Assembly (NCBI GenBank): GCA_017962235.1
Contig: JAGCVS010000014.1
Coordinates: 51,317 to 115,316 of the forward strand
Direction of reading: 5' to 3'
Origin: Bacteroidales bacterium
GTDB taxonomy: Bacteria > Bacteroidota > Bacteroidia > Bacteroidales > UBA932
DNA: 64,000 nt
Position 1 is the stretch's first letter, and each line of letters starts with the position of its first letter. The position numbers were made by a program, and so were the translations under genes. This document shows, piece after piece, positions 57,182 through 64,000 of this stretch. The notes under the pieces are model-generated. The model was given only the letters and a program-made list of their open reading frames with translations. It was not told the origin of the DNA and did no database searches.

Positions 57182-57183
57182 GT

Positions 57184-57867
57184 TTATTGTATATCTTTGA
57201 TTTTAAACGGATTGTAATTGATATCGCGGTCGTAGACATCCACCTCTTCGTGAGCCTTTACGCGCCGTACCACCCATGCGGTAACGGGGAGAATAACTAT
57301 CTCGTAGAGCACCTTGAAGCTCACCTGCGCCACCATCATGCCCAGCAGCACCTTAACCGGAGTGCCCCAGAACGCTATCGGCATGAAGATGAGGGAGTCC
57401 AGCAGTTCGCCCGCCACAGACGATACGATGGCGCGCACACCAAACCTGCGCCCCTCGGACGCCACTTTCATCTTGCTGAGCACCAGCGCGTTCATAGTGG
57501 AGCCTGCCAGAAATGCCAGCATCGATGCCACAAACACCCGCGGCGCCATGTTGAACATATAGTTGAAATGGTCGCCGCCGTCCCAGAAAGAGGCGGCCGG
57601 CAGCCATACTACCACCTGACCCATCAGAACAACAAAGAAGTTTGACAGGAAAGCGAGCCATATCACCAGCCGGGCGCGACGGTAGCCCCAGACCTCTGCT
57701 ATACAATCGTTGAGGATATAGGAGATGGGGAAGATGATGACCGCTCCGGGGAGGTTGATGCCCCAGCCGAGTGCGAATACCTTTGTGGCGAAAAGGTTTG
57801 AAGTGACGAGGCAGACGATGAACGCCACCGCCATCAACAGGAACGTTGTTGAATATTTCTCTTTCAT
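57184..57867 (-). CDS. yhhQ: queuosine-precursor transporter (YhhQ/DUF165 family)
   Basis: A 227-residue polytopic membrane protein with about six helices and the family motifs [34 protein letters not shown] and [17 protein letters not shown]. YhhQ imports preQ0 or preQ1. The ATG at 57867 ([12 protein letters not shown]) is used; the open frame further upstream covers the promoter and riboswitch candidate. It leads the operon with queF and a metallophosphoesterase. Confidence 0.92.
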   Translation of the reverse strand: MKEKYSTTFLLMAVAFIVCLVTSNLFATKVFALGWGINLPGAVIIFPISYILNDCIAEVWGYRRARLVIWLAFLSNFFVVLMGQVVVWLPAASFWDGGDHFNYMFNMAPRVFVASMLAFLAGSTMNALVLSKMKVASEGRRFGVRAIVSSVAGELLDSLIFMPIAFWGTPVKVLLGMMVAQVSFKVLYEIVILPVTAWVVRRVKAHEEVDVYDRDINYNPFKIKDIQ

Positions 57868-57870
57868 GGT

Positions 57871-57900
57871 GCAGTTTTTATAGTGGTGCCTGTTACACTT
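57871..57900 (-). promoter_or_regulatory. candidate preQ1-I riboswitch before yhhQ-queF
   Basis: On the minus strand, AGTG (57899-57896) can pair with CACT (57885-57882). The loop holds CAGGCACC, resembling the CAGNNACC loop of preQ1-I aptamers. An A-rich tail ATAAAAA then leads to CTG (57874-57872), which can pair with the loop CAG, giving the small H-type pseudoknot typical of this class. It lies 3 nt before the ATG and directly upstream of queuosine-precursor genes. Stem P1 is short, so confidence is moderate. Confidence 0.5.
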
Positions 57901-57927
57901 GAAGCGGAATATTTCCGATTCTCGCCG

Positions 57928-57944
57928 CAAATATAGTATTTTTG
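57928..57944. promoter_or_regulatory. divergent -7 boxes of yhhQ operon and phosphoesterase
   Basis: TATATTTG on the minus strand (57928-57935) drives yhhQ-queF. TATTTTTG on the plus strand (57937-57944) ends 6 nt before the ATG at 57951, so the phosphoesterase message is predicted to start on the A of its own start codon. Confidence 0.55.
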
Positions 57945-57950
57945 TGCGAC

Positions 57951-59108
57951 ATGACCAGCAACACTCCCATAGGCTACATATTACTGCTCGCGGCGGCAGC
58001 GTACGCCGCTTTCCGCACATACCGCATCCTCCCGCTCAAAAAGTGGTTCAAGGTGCTGCTGATGGTTGTTTATGCGCTGGGGGCGGCGGGTTATATGCTG
58101 GCGGTGACAAATTCGCTGGAGTGGATGCCGATGAATGCCGCCACAGTCACATACATATTTGGCAATACCTGGCTCATTTTCTTCCTGTATTCGCTGATGA
58201 TGTTTGTGCTGGCGGAAGTGCTGCGACTGTTCGGGATTCTGCCCGCCAAAGTGCTTGAGCGCAGCATCGCCGGCAGTGCCGTGATATTCGGCTTCGTAAT
58301 CATAATAATGACGTACGGCGCCATCAATTACAGGAACATACCTCGCGAAGAATTATCGGTAAATACCGTGAAGGTGGAAAGGCCGCTGAAGATAGTGATG
58401 GTGAGCGACTTGCACCTGGGCTACCATATCCGCCGTGCGCAACTGGCGCGATGGGTGGATATGATAAATGCGGAGAACCCCGATCTGGTGCTGGTTTCTG
58501 GCGATATAATAGACCGTAGCCTGAGGGCGGTTAAAGAAGAAGGCGATGCACAGGAATTCCGCCGCATAAAGGCCCCGGTATATGCATGCCTCGGCAATCA
58601 CGAATACTATGCGGGTGTGGAGGAATCCAAGGCGTTCTACCGCGAAGCGGGCATCAACCTGCTGGTGGATTCTGCCGCCATCGTGTGCGGCATCACCCTG
58701 ATTGGCCGCGACGACGCTTTTAACGAGGAACGCGACAAGATAGAGCCGGTTATTGAGAAGACCGACCCCCGGAGCTACAGGATACTGCTCAAGCACCGCC
58801 CCGATACTCTGAGCGAAGCGTTCAAGGCGGGGGTGGACATGCAGCTGAGCGGACATCTGCACGGCGGACAGATATGGCCCGCCACGTGGTTGGTACGGAT
58901 AGAGAATGAGCTGGGGTACGGCTATAAAGAGTTATACGGTACCCGCTTCTATGTCAGCTCCGGTCTTGGAATATGGGGCGGACGGTTCAGGATAGGCTCC
59001 AGATGCGAATATCTGGTGCTGGAACTCAAACCTGCCCAGCCGCAGCGCTATTCTTCAAACTTGACCACAGTGCGCATCCAGTCCCCGATACGGTCCAGGA
59101 AGTTGTAG
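57951..59108 (+). CDS. membrane-anchored metallophosphoesterase
   Basis: A 385-residue protein. Four N-terminal hydrophobic helices (about 1-125) precede a calcineurin-like domain with SDLHLGYHI, VSGDIIDRS, GNHEYY, LKHRPD and LSGHLHGGQIWP, all metal motifs intact. This resembles the YkuE/YaeI-type phosphoesterases, some of which act on lipid A precursors or lipids. An upstream in-frame TTG falls in the -7 box, so the ATG at 57951 is the start. Its last 61 bp overlap the convergent esterase gene, beyond the usual end of the fold. Confidence 0.87.
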   Translation: MTSNTPIGYILLLAAAAYAAFRTYRILPLKKWFKVLLMVVYALGAAGYMLAVTNSLEWMPMNAATVTYIFGNTWLIFFLYSLMMFVLAEVLRLFGILPAKVLERSIAGSAVIFGFVIIIMTYGAINYRNIPREELSVNTVKVERPLKIVMVSDLHLGYHIRRAQLARWVDMINAENPDLVLVSGDIIDRSLRAVKEEGDAQEFRRIKAPVYACLGNHEYYAGVEESKAFYREAGINLLVDSAAIVCGITLIGRDDAFNEERDKIEPVIEKTDPRSYRILLKHRPDTLSEAFKAGVDMQLSGHLHGGQIWPATWLVRIENELGYGYKELYGTRFYVSSGLGIWGGRFRIGSRCEYLVLELKPAQPQRYSSNLTTVRIQSPIRSRKL

Positions 59109-60784
59109 CTCCCGGTGCCGGGCGATGCAGTCGCCTGGAAGCAGTGGTCGCGCAGCGCAAGGGTGTGAAGCTCGCTCTGCAGCCCCATCGCCCGCAATTT
59201 CTCCCAGATATAGACAGATGCCATGGAGGATACCTCATCCGCGTCACCGTGAATCAGGAACATGGGGCAGGTCCCCTTGTCAAATATCAGTTCCGGGTTC
59301 AGGGTTACCCCTTGGCCACACCCCTTGGTGAGGTTGTAGCCCTCGCCATCATCGTCGCTGAGGGTGTAGGCTACATATATGCCCACAGCCCACTGCACAT
59401 TGCACGGGAGGCAATCTATTTCATCTATCGGGATATAAGACTGGTGCTGTGAAGATGCTACTCCCATCATGGTGAGGTGGCCGCCGGCGGAGCATCCCAT
59501 TATGCCAATCTGATTGGGATCCAGGCCGTAGTCCGCCGCCTTGCTGCGCACCAGACGTACGGTACGCTGCAAATCCTGCCATGCAGTGATATACTTGGGC
59601 ATTCCGTTGGGGCGGGGGCAGCGGTATTTGAGCGTAACCACAGTCATACCCATCTCGTTGAGGTAGCGGCGCGTGGGCGCAGCCTCAAAACCGTCGGGGT
59701 TGTTGTTAACGTAGCTGCCGCCGGAGTATACAATCTGTATGGCTTTGGTCTTCAGTTGCTTGGGGAAGTGCCATTCTATGTAGGGCTCCCACTGGTGCTC
59801 CTGGAAGTTGGGTATCTTCCCTTCGGGCCACAAGGGCTCCTTGATATAGTTGCCGCGGGCATCGTCGCTATTGTAGCGCTCAGTTAGTGCCACTTCCGGC
59901 TGAAGCGGCTCCAAAAGCCCAAGTTGCCGCAGAAACTCGTGAGCCCGCTCTGCGCCCAGTTCCATGTGGGGCTTATTGGGATACAGGTGCAGTTCTGCAG
60001 GAACGCCCATCTCATGCAACTTGCGGTAAACCATGGTTGAGCCGTTGGGGGTGTAGGGGTCGGCGCCGCCATGCTGCAGCGTCATGGGGCAGGTCTTCTC
60101 GTCGAACTTGAACACCTTGGAGAGAGTCACCTCCGGTCCGAATCCCTGGAACTGTGCCTCGGTGCCGTTCTCGCTATCCGAGGTTACATATGCGGGGGCG
60201 TTCACCACCGCCCAGTTAAGGTGGCACGACTCCTTGTCAATCTTGTCTATCGGCTTATATGCTGGAGTTTGCGAGCTGGTGGCCAGCAGCAGCAACATGT
60301 GTGAGCCGGCCGACATTCCTATCGCCCCGATTTTTTCGGGGTCATAGCCGCGCTTGGCAGCCTCGGAACGCACCACGCGCACCGCGCGCTGCCCGTCTTC
60401 CCATGCGCTCTGGTAAACCGGCAGCCCCTCCGGGCGCGGAGTTCTGTATACGAAATTGACGCACTGGAAGCCGAGGGCGGTATAAGCCTCGCGCCAACTT
60501 TTGATAAGATGGATGTCGCAGCAGGTCTCGTAGCCGCCGCCCGAGATGAGTATCATGCAGCCGCCGTTGCGCACCTCCGGTGCCGGGGCGTCGAACCATT
60601 CCAGATAGGGCTCGCGGTGGGTGTCGGGGTTGAAGTCGGGTTTGAAGAGTTCGTCTGTCATGGTGGCTACCTGCTGGCTCTGGCGGTCGGGCATCTTCCC
60701 TTCGGGCCAAATGTACTCTCTCTCCCAGCCAAAGGCGTTGAGGGTGACAAGCAACAGTGCGATTACCATCAATCTTTGTTTCAT
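59048..60784 (-). CDS. tandem alpha/beta-hydrolase esterase
   Basis: A 578-residue exported protein (signal peptide ending near NAFGW) made of two homologous alpha/beta-hydrolase domains, about 22-290 and 315-578. Each begins with a WPEGK motif and carries a nucleophile elbow: GMSAGSH (Ser158) and GCSAGGH (Ser432). Asp242/His273 and Asp516/His547 complete both triads. Both halves resemble xylan-esterase-type (BD-FAE/dienelactone hydrolase) enzymes, so de-esterification of dietary polysaccharide is likely. A single -7 box (TATATTTG, 60812-60819) precedes it. Confidence 0.85.
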   Translation of the reverse strand: MKQRLMVIALLLVTLNAFGWEREYIWPEGKMPDRQSQQVATMTDELFKPDFNPDTHREPYLEWFDAPAPEVRNGGCMILISGGGYETCCDIHLIKSWREAYTALGFQCVNFVYRTPRPEGLPVYQSAWEDGQRAVRVVRSEAAKRGYDPEKIGAIGMSAGSHMLLLLATSSQTPAYKPIDKIDKESCHLNWAVVNAPAYVTSDSENGTEAQFQGFGPEVTLSKVFKFDEKTCPMTLQHGGADPYTPNGSTMVYRKLHEMGVPAELHLYPNKPHMELGAERAHEFLRQLGLLEPLQPEVALTERYNSDDARGNYIKEPLWPEGKIPNFQEHQWEPYIEWHFPKQLKTKAIQIVYSGGSYVNNNPDGFEAAPTRRYLNEMGMTVVTLKYRCPRPNGMPKYITAWQDLQRTVRLVRSKAADYGLDPNQIGIMGCSAGGHLTMMGVASSQHQSYIPIDEIDCLPCNVQWAVGIYVAYTLSDDDGEGYNLTKGCGQGVTLNPELIFDKGTCPMFLIHGDADEVSSMASVYIWEKLRAMGLQSELHTLALRDHCFQATASPGTGSYNFLDRIGDWMRTVVKFEE

Positions 60785-60811
60785 AGCGTCGTGTTATAAG
60801 GATAATACATA

Positions 60812-60829
60812 CAAATATAGTTATATTTG
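60812..60829. promoter_or_regulatory. divergent -7 boxes of esterase and rhomboid genes
   Basis: TATATTTG on the minus strand (60812-60819) and TATATTTG on the plus strand (60822-60829) are 2 bp apart. The plus box ends 7 nt before the rhomboid ATG at 60837, leaving almost no leader. Confidence 0.55.
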
Positions 60830-60836
60830 CGTACGT

Positions 60837-61448
60837 ATGGTCACGATTGTAATCATAGTCATCACCGCTCTGGTAAGCTACGCGAGCTTCAAGGGTGTAA
60901 TCAACATCAAGAAGATGATGTTCAACGCCTATGCGGTGTGGCACCGCCGGCAGTGGTATCGCGTGCTCTCTTACGGCCTTGTTCACGGTGGCTGGGGGCA
61001 TCTGATTTTCAACATGCTCACGCTGTATTTCTTCGGTCCGGTTGTGGAGCGCTACTTTGCGGCGGAGTTTGGCGGAACCACCGGGACGGTGCTGTTCGTT
61101 GTGCTGTACGTGAGCGCGATTGCCGTCTCCACGCTGGGCGATCTTTTCAAGTATCGCAACGATTATTATTACAACGCGCTGGGCGCATCCGGGGCGGTGT
61201 CGGCCATCTTGTTCGCCTCCATCCTGTTCGAACCAAAGATGGGCATATATATCTTCATGATTCCCATCCCGGTGCCCGGATATCTGTTCGCGCCGCTGTA
61301 TCTGCTCTACTGCTGGTACATGGCAAAGCGAAACATGGATAACATTGGCCACTCGGCACACTTCTGGGGAGCCGTATACGGATTCCTGTTCCCGCTGCTG
61401 TGCCGGCCTTCCATCTTTACTCACTTTCTCTCTCAGTTAGGCATATAA
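60837..61448 (+). CDS. rhomboid family intramembrane serine protease
   Basis: A 203-residue membrane protease. The catalytic dyad is Ser119 in ALGASGAVSAI and His175 in NIGHSAHFWGA. The HGGWGHLIFNML segment in loop 1 and helix 2 is typical of rhomboids. About six transmembrane helices and no extra domain are present. It cuts helices of membrane proteins; the substrate is unknown. The ATG at 60837 fits the promoter directly upstream. RidA follows by 12 bp. Confidence 0.93.
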   Translation: MVTIVIIVITALVSYASFKGVINIKKMMFNAYAVWHRRQWYRVLSYGLVHGGWGHLIFNMLTLYFFGPVVERYFAAEFGGTTGTVLFVVLYVSAIAVSTLGDLFKYRNDYYYNALGASGAVSAILFASILFEPKMGIYIFMIPIPVPGYLFAPLYLLYCWYMAKRNMDNIGHSAHFWGAVYGFLFPLLCRPSIFTHFLSQLGI

Positions 61449-61460
61449 ATTATCAACGAT

Positions 61461-61838
61461 ATGAAAGCACTTCACACAGACAAGGCGCCTGCGGCTATCG
61501 GCCCCTACAGCCAGGCGATAGACAGCGGAGCGGGGTTGGTTTTCGTTTCAGGTCAGCTTCCCATAGATCCAGCAACAGGTGCGTTCCCGGAAGGGGGCGT
61601 GGCAGAGCAGACCCGTCAGAGCCTCACCAATGCAGCGGCCATCCTGGCCTCGGCGGGCCTCGGCTTGCAGAATGTCGTAAAGACCACGGTTTTTCTGGCG
61701 GATATGGGAGACTTTGCAGCTATGAACGAGGTTTACTCCCAGTTCTTTGCATCGCCGTTCCCGGCCCGCAGCGCCGTCGCCGTCAAGACCCTTCCCAAAG
61801 GTGCCCTGGTAGAGATAGAGTGCATCGCCGCGAGGTAA
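61461..61838 (+). CDS. ridA: RidA family enamine/imine deaminase
   Basis: A 125-residue trimeric protein that hydrolyses reactive enamines formed by PLP enzymes, protecting against 2-aminoacrylate stress. The family residues are present: Arg103 in FPARSAVAV and Glu120 in VEIECIA, with the N-terminal AIGPYSQAI. It lies 12 bp after the rhomboid gene and is probably co-transcribed. Confidence 0.95.
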   Translation: MKALHTDKAPAAIGPYSQAIDSGAGLVFVSGQLPIDPATGAFPEGGVAEQTRQSLTNAAAILASAGLGLQNVVKTTVFLADMGDFAAMNEVYSQFFASPFPARSAVAVKTLPKGALVEIECIAAR

Positions 61839-61875
61839 CGTTACACAATAATTGATACTATCGTTTCGTATTCGT

Positions 61876-62420
61876 ATGAAAAAGATACTCCCGGTGCTGA
61901 TGTGAATAGTTGCGTTGCTGAACGCCTGCAATCCCAAGGTAGAACCTGCACTGTCTGTGGATCCGAAAAGCATCTCCTTCACGGAGGATGGTGGAAGCAG
62001 GAATTCTGCAAGAAGAGCACGGTATATCTCTACCTCAATAACTTTGGCCGCAAGCAGATGCTGTATGACCCGGGCGATTCCAACGGCCGCAACATAGCCG
62101 TGTTTGAGAACGGCGTGCGGACCTTCTATGACAGAGGTGTGATGCACGTGGCCAAGGATGGAAAGGAGTTGGTGTGCGGCGGTGACGTGTTCCTGCCGGC
62201 GGTCTGGCTTGGCGATGAGTCTGTGGTGGCATATTCAGAAAGCGGATTCTCAAACCGCACCTGGACGCTGCCTGCAGGGTGTAGCTTGCCGTCCGGCGTA
62301 AGAGCATGGACCTTAGATTACAATGGCCGCGCCCCCTTCACTGATTTCAAGATAGAAGGCCGCAGCGTTACCCTCTCCCTGGCTCCAGGCCAGATGGTGA
62401 TATTCTCAAACTCGATTTAG
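61876..62420 (+). pseudogene. decayed chimera of a lipoprotein start and a glycosidase-like end
   Basis: From the ATG at 61876 the frame reads MKKILPVLM, then a TGA, then IVALLNACNPKVEPALSVDP and SISFTEDGGS. That is a lipoprotein signal with a stop inside it, leading into a BACON-like start. After about 62010 the coherent frame changes: TVYLYLNNFGRKQMLYDPGD and later LSLAPGQMVIFSNSI at 62420 look like the C-terminal domain of a secreted glycoside hydrolase. A large internal deletion that fused the two ends out of frame explains this. No product is expected. Confidence 0.7.
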
Positions 62421-62423
62421 AGG

Positions 62424-63440
62424 TCAGAACTTTACGGAAGCCATCGCCTGGAACATGTGGCGCCGGGCGGCGGCAGGTACTTCTGTGCATAGAGTATAGC
62501 CCGCCTGAAGCCGCAGGTGGCTCCAGGGCCAGCAGTCCAGTCCGGTCATGTACAGCACGGAAGAGTCTCCGGCTGTGTTCAACCTGTCGTATCGCAGCAC
62601 CGGCCTCAGTCTGAAAGACGATTCAAACGGCAGCCACCAGCCGGCCACCACATAGAAACCGTCGGTGGAGGTCACCGCCCCGCCCGCTTCGATATCGGCG
62701 CGGACATACTCGCTGCGCAGGGTCAGGGCCTTGTCTTTATACTCCCCGCCAAAAGAATAACGGTGGTTGGCCGCATCCGGATTGACAGCATCGGCATAGG
62801 TGCCCCTTATCAGGGAGGCGGAAAGCACCAGATTCCGCATTAACGGATGGATGTCTATGCGGGCAATGATGTCCTTTGAAAGATTGTCGTCTTTTCTGTT
62901 GATACCGCTGCCGTTGAACACTCCAACGTGATACTTTAGAAGGGGGTATGTACCGCCGTCGCATGAGAGCAGGTTGCCATAAACCATCATGCCGATATCG
63001 CGCCCGTTGGTGCGGTTGCCAGGCAAGGGGTCGTTATAACCCGACAGCCGGCTGATGGCCTGGGCGTAATCTATACCCTCCTTGTTCAGGAGGATGTACT
63101 GGCTTTCCAGCGTGAACGGCGTCTTGAACTGCCCCAGTTCCAGGTTCAGCCAGTCGCAGAACTGGCACTTTACAAACGCATCAATCATGCGTACCCCGCC
63201 GGCCATCTCGGTCTGCAGCTTATACTCCAGATGCTCCGTTACATCGCCGGTGACACTCAGCCTTGCACGCCGAATGAAAAAGGTGTTCTGATCTGCGTCG
63301 CGGGTATACTGGCCGTCTATGAAACCGCCAATTGTAAGATACGCCGGCGTCTTGGACATGTTCTGCTGCGCGCGCGCCCTGCCGGGGCACAGCAACCCCG
63401 CCGCCACTATTATCATCAATGCCGATAACCTGCGCATCAT
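62424..63440 (-). CDS. OprP/OprO-like porin
   Basis: A 338-residue outer-membrane protein with a signal peptide (ending GRARAQQ) and a porin of the phosphate-selective family. Evidence is GGFIDGQYTRDADQNTFFIRRARLS, LELGQFKTPFTLES and NGRDIGMMVYG, repeated amphipathic strands, and a terminal Phe (MASVKF), the usual barrel insertion signal. Its true solute may be phosphate, another anion or an oligosaccharide. It stands convergent to the pseudogene with a 3-bp gap. Confidence 0.87.
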   Translation of the reverse strand: MMRRLSALMIIVAAGLLCPGRARAQQNMSKTPAYLTIGGFIDGQYTRDADQNTFFIRRARLSVTGDVTEHLEYKLQTEMAGGVRMIDAFVKCQFCDWLNLELGQFKTPFTLESQYILLNKEGIDYAQAISRLSGYNDPLPGNRTNGRDIGMMVYGNLLSCDGGTYPLLKYHVGVFNGSGINRKDDNLSKDIIARIDIHPLMRNLVLSASLIRGTYADAVNPDAANHRYSFGGEYKDKALTLRSEYVRADIEAGGAVTSTDGFYVVAGWWLPFESSFRLRPVLRYDRLNTAGDSSVLYMTGLDCWPWSHLRLQAGYTLCTEVPAAARRHMFQAMASVKF

Positions 63441-63646
63441 ACTAAATCAAACCAAACTTCCCCACAAAGATAATTACGAAATGGCCGGGGACAAAACGCA
63501 ATTCTGCCTCAAAATGCAGATAAATGATGCAGCAAATTATTCGATGAGGCAGAGAAAGTAGCCCCAAAGAGGACACAAAACCCGCTTCGGCGGGCCGCGC
63601 GAAAGCGCGGGGGTGTGGGGCGGAGCCCCACGATATAAGTGCGATA

Positions 63647-63698
63647 GCACCGCAAAAATAAAGAGCAGCGATTTTTCGCTGCTCTATTTTTGCGGTGC
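63647..63698. repeat. long imperfect palindrome near the mobile-element edge
   Basis: A 14-bp outer stem (63647-63660 with 63685-63698), a 2-nt bulge, and a 9-bp inner stem (63663-63671 with 63676-63684) close on a TTTT loop. Read on the minus strand it is followed by G/C-hairpins in the same order as behind tmRNA. Confidence 0.75.
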
Positions 63699-63799
63699 GG
63701 ACGAGAATCGTAAATCTAGTCCAGTCCCCTCTAGAAGGCTCTGGAAAGCGTTTATAATCAATGCTATTTTTTAGACGCATGTGTTGGAATATTCAGAAA

Positions 63800-63821
63800 T
63801 TTGTCACACTTTTGTCACACT
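63800..63821 (+). repeat. 11-bp tandem direct repeat upstream of the integrase
   Basis: TTTGTCACACT occurs twice head to tail (63800-63810 and 63811-63821) and is followed by a partial third copy. Such repeats next to an integrase gene are plausible arm-type binding sites, or an operator. Confidence 0.55.
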
Positions 63822-63846
63822 TTGTGATTTCGAATGTGAACGAATT

Positions 63847-64000
63847 ATGAACCTCAAGTACCGAATCGCCTTCAAACTCCGCCCCTACGGGAAGACCAAA
63901 ACTGCCTATCAGATCCAGCAGCATGTTACCTTCAACAGTATCCGTTTGATTACCTCTACCGGTTGTCAGATAGAAGACCTTTCTGCCTGGGACGAGGAGA
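63847..64000 (+). CDS. tyrosine recombinase/integrase, N-terminal fragment
   Basis: Fifty-one codons are visible before the window ends, from the ATG at 63847. The start MNLKYRIAFKLRPYGKTKTA and the later ITSTGCQIEDLSAWDEE resemble the arm-binding N-terminal domain of Bacteroidetes site-specific integrases, where a beta strand is followed by STG..I....WD. The catalytic domain lies beyond the window, so the call rests on this domain and on the hairpins, repeats and possible attachment site just upstream. It marks the likely edge of an integrated element continuing to the right. Confidence 0.6.
   Translation, partial: MNLKYRIAFKLRPYGKTKTAYQIQQHVTFNSIRLITSTGCQIEDLSAWDEE

Larger units (their letters stand above)
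63441..63846. other. hairpin-rich intergenic region before the integrase
   Basis: No credible gene is present. Hairpins follow in order: 63581-63594 (CCCGC/GCGGG), 63595-63610 (CCGCGC/GCGCGG), 63615-63631 (GTGGGGC/GCCCCAC), 63639-63650 (GTGC/GCAC), then a long imperfect palindrome at 63647-63698. At 63714-63733 TCTAGTCCAGTCCCCTCTAG resembles a decayed tRNA T-arm and acceptor end, a possible attachment site. An 11-bp tandem repeat (63800-63821) precedes the integrase. Confidence 0.6.

Noticed and set aside
63442..63780. 112-codon minus-strand open frame next to the integrase
   Set aside because: It is made of translated hairpins and the putative attachment region; such frames recur as spurious annotations near RNA-gene ends.
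63700..63780. Intact tRNA gene at the island edge
   Set aside because: Only a T-arm/acceptor-like fragment is visible; no anticodon arm or matching 5' acceptor strand is found.

Overview
The window reads as a chromosomal segment of a fairly GC-rich member of the Bacteroidota, most likely order Bacteroidales. Supporting signs are the Bacteroidetes-type promoters (TTTG, about 19 nt, TAnnTTTG), a near absence of Shine-Dalgarno sequences, a Rho factor with a long disordered insert, the rpmB-rpmG-DUF4295 cluster, a fimbrillin-type lipoprotein, a MeaB GTPase and BACON-like lipoprotein remnants. Genus cannot be fixed from the sequence alone.

Layout. 1-4.9 kb: a truncated vWA protein, then a minus-strand tig-clpP-clpX-glycosyltransferase operon. 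4.9-9 kb: M20 peptidase, pyrF, rho. 9-13.4 kb: a TamB-like giant. 13.5-17.4 kb: gyrA and a TPR protein, ending in a clear terminator. 17.5-21.2 kb: a PurF paralogue without its catalytic cysteine, a short ComEC protein, and ackA. 21.2-26.1 kb: lutA-lutB-lutC behind a low-GC fimbrillin-like lipoprotein. 26.1-31.2 kb: YccF, a YdeI/OmpD-associated protein, a nucleoside deoxyribosyltransferase-like protein, secA and a ferredoxin. 31.3-36 kb: DUF1573-meaB-ArsP_2 permease, then a DUF4199-glycosyltransferase pair. 36.1-41.4 kb: thrS-infC-rpmI-rplT-lepB and rpmB-rpmG-DUF4295. 41.5-47.3 kb: radical SAM, ftsY, pheT and convergent lnt. 47.3-48 kb: tmRNA followed by a palindrome-rich stretch. 48-63.4 kb: acyltransferase with zinc ribbon, M13 peptidase, rhamnosidase-like hydrolase, barrel-like protein, DsbD, a queuosine-precursor operon, phosphoesterases, a tandem-domain esterase, rhomboid, RidA, a pseudogene and a porin. 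63.4-64 kb: hairpin-rich DNA and the start of an integrase gene, probably the edge of a mobile island.

Most of the window is housekeeping: protein quality control (tig, clpP, clpX), translation (thrS, infC, L35, L20, L28, L33, pheT, tmRNA), secretion and lipoprotein maturation (secA, ftsY, lepB, lnt), and transcription and topology (rho, gyrA). Acetate kinase and the Lut proteins suggest fermentative lactate and acetate metabolism.

The points most worth following up are the PurF paralogue with an apparently dead glutaminase domain, an infC gene that appears to start at ATA behind a strong Shine-Dalgarno, a candidate preQ1 riboswitch before the queuosine-precursor transporter, the long palindrome fused to the tmRNA 3' end and its structural counterpart at the mobile-element edge, several promoters that sit directly on start codons (possible leaderless mRNAs), and a pseudogene made of two unrelated gene ends. 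No CRISPR array, rRNA, intact tRNA or clear defence system was found.
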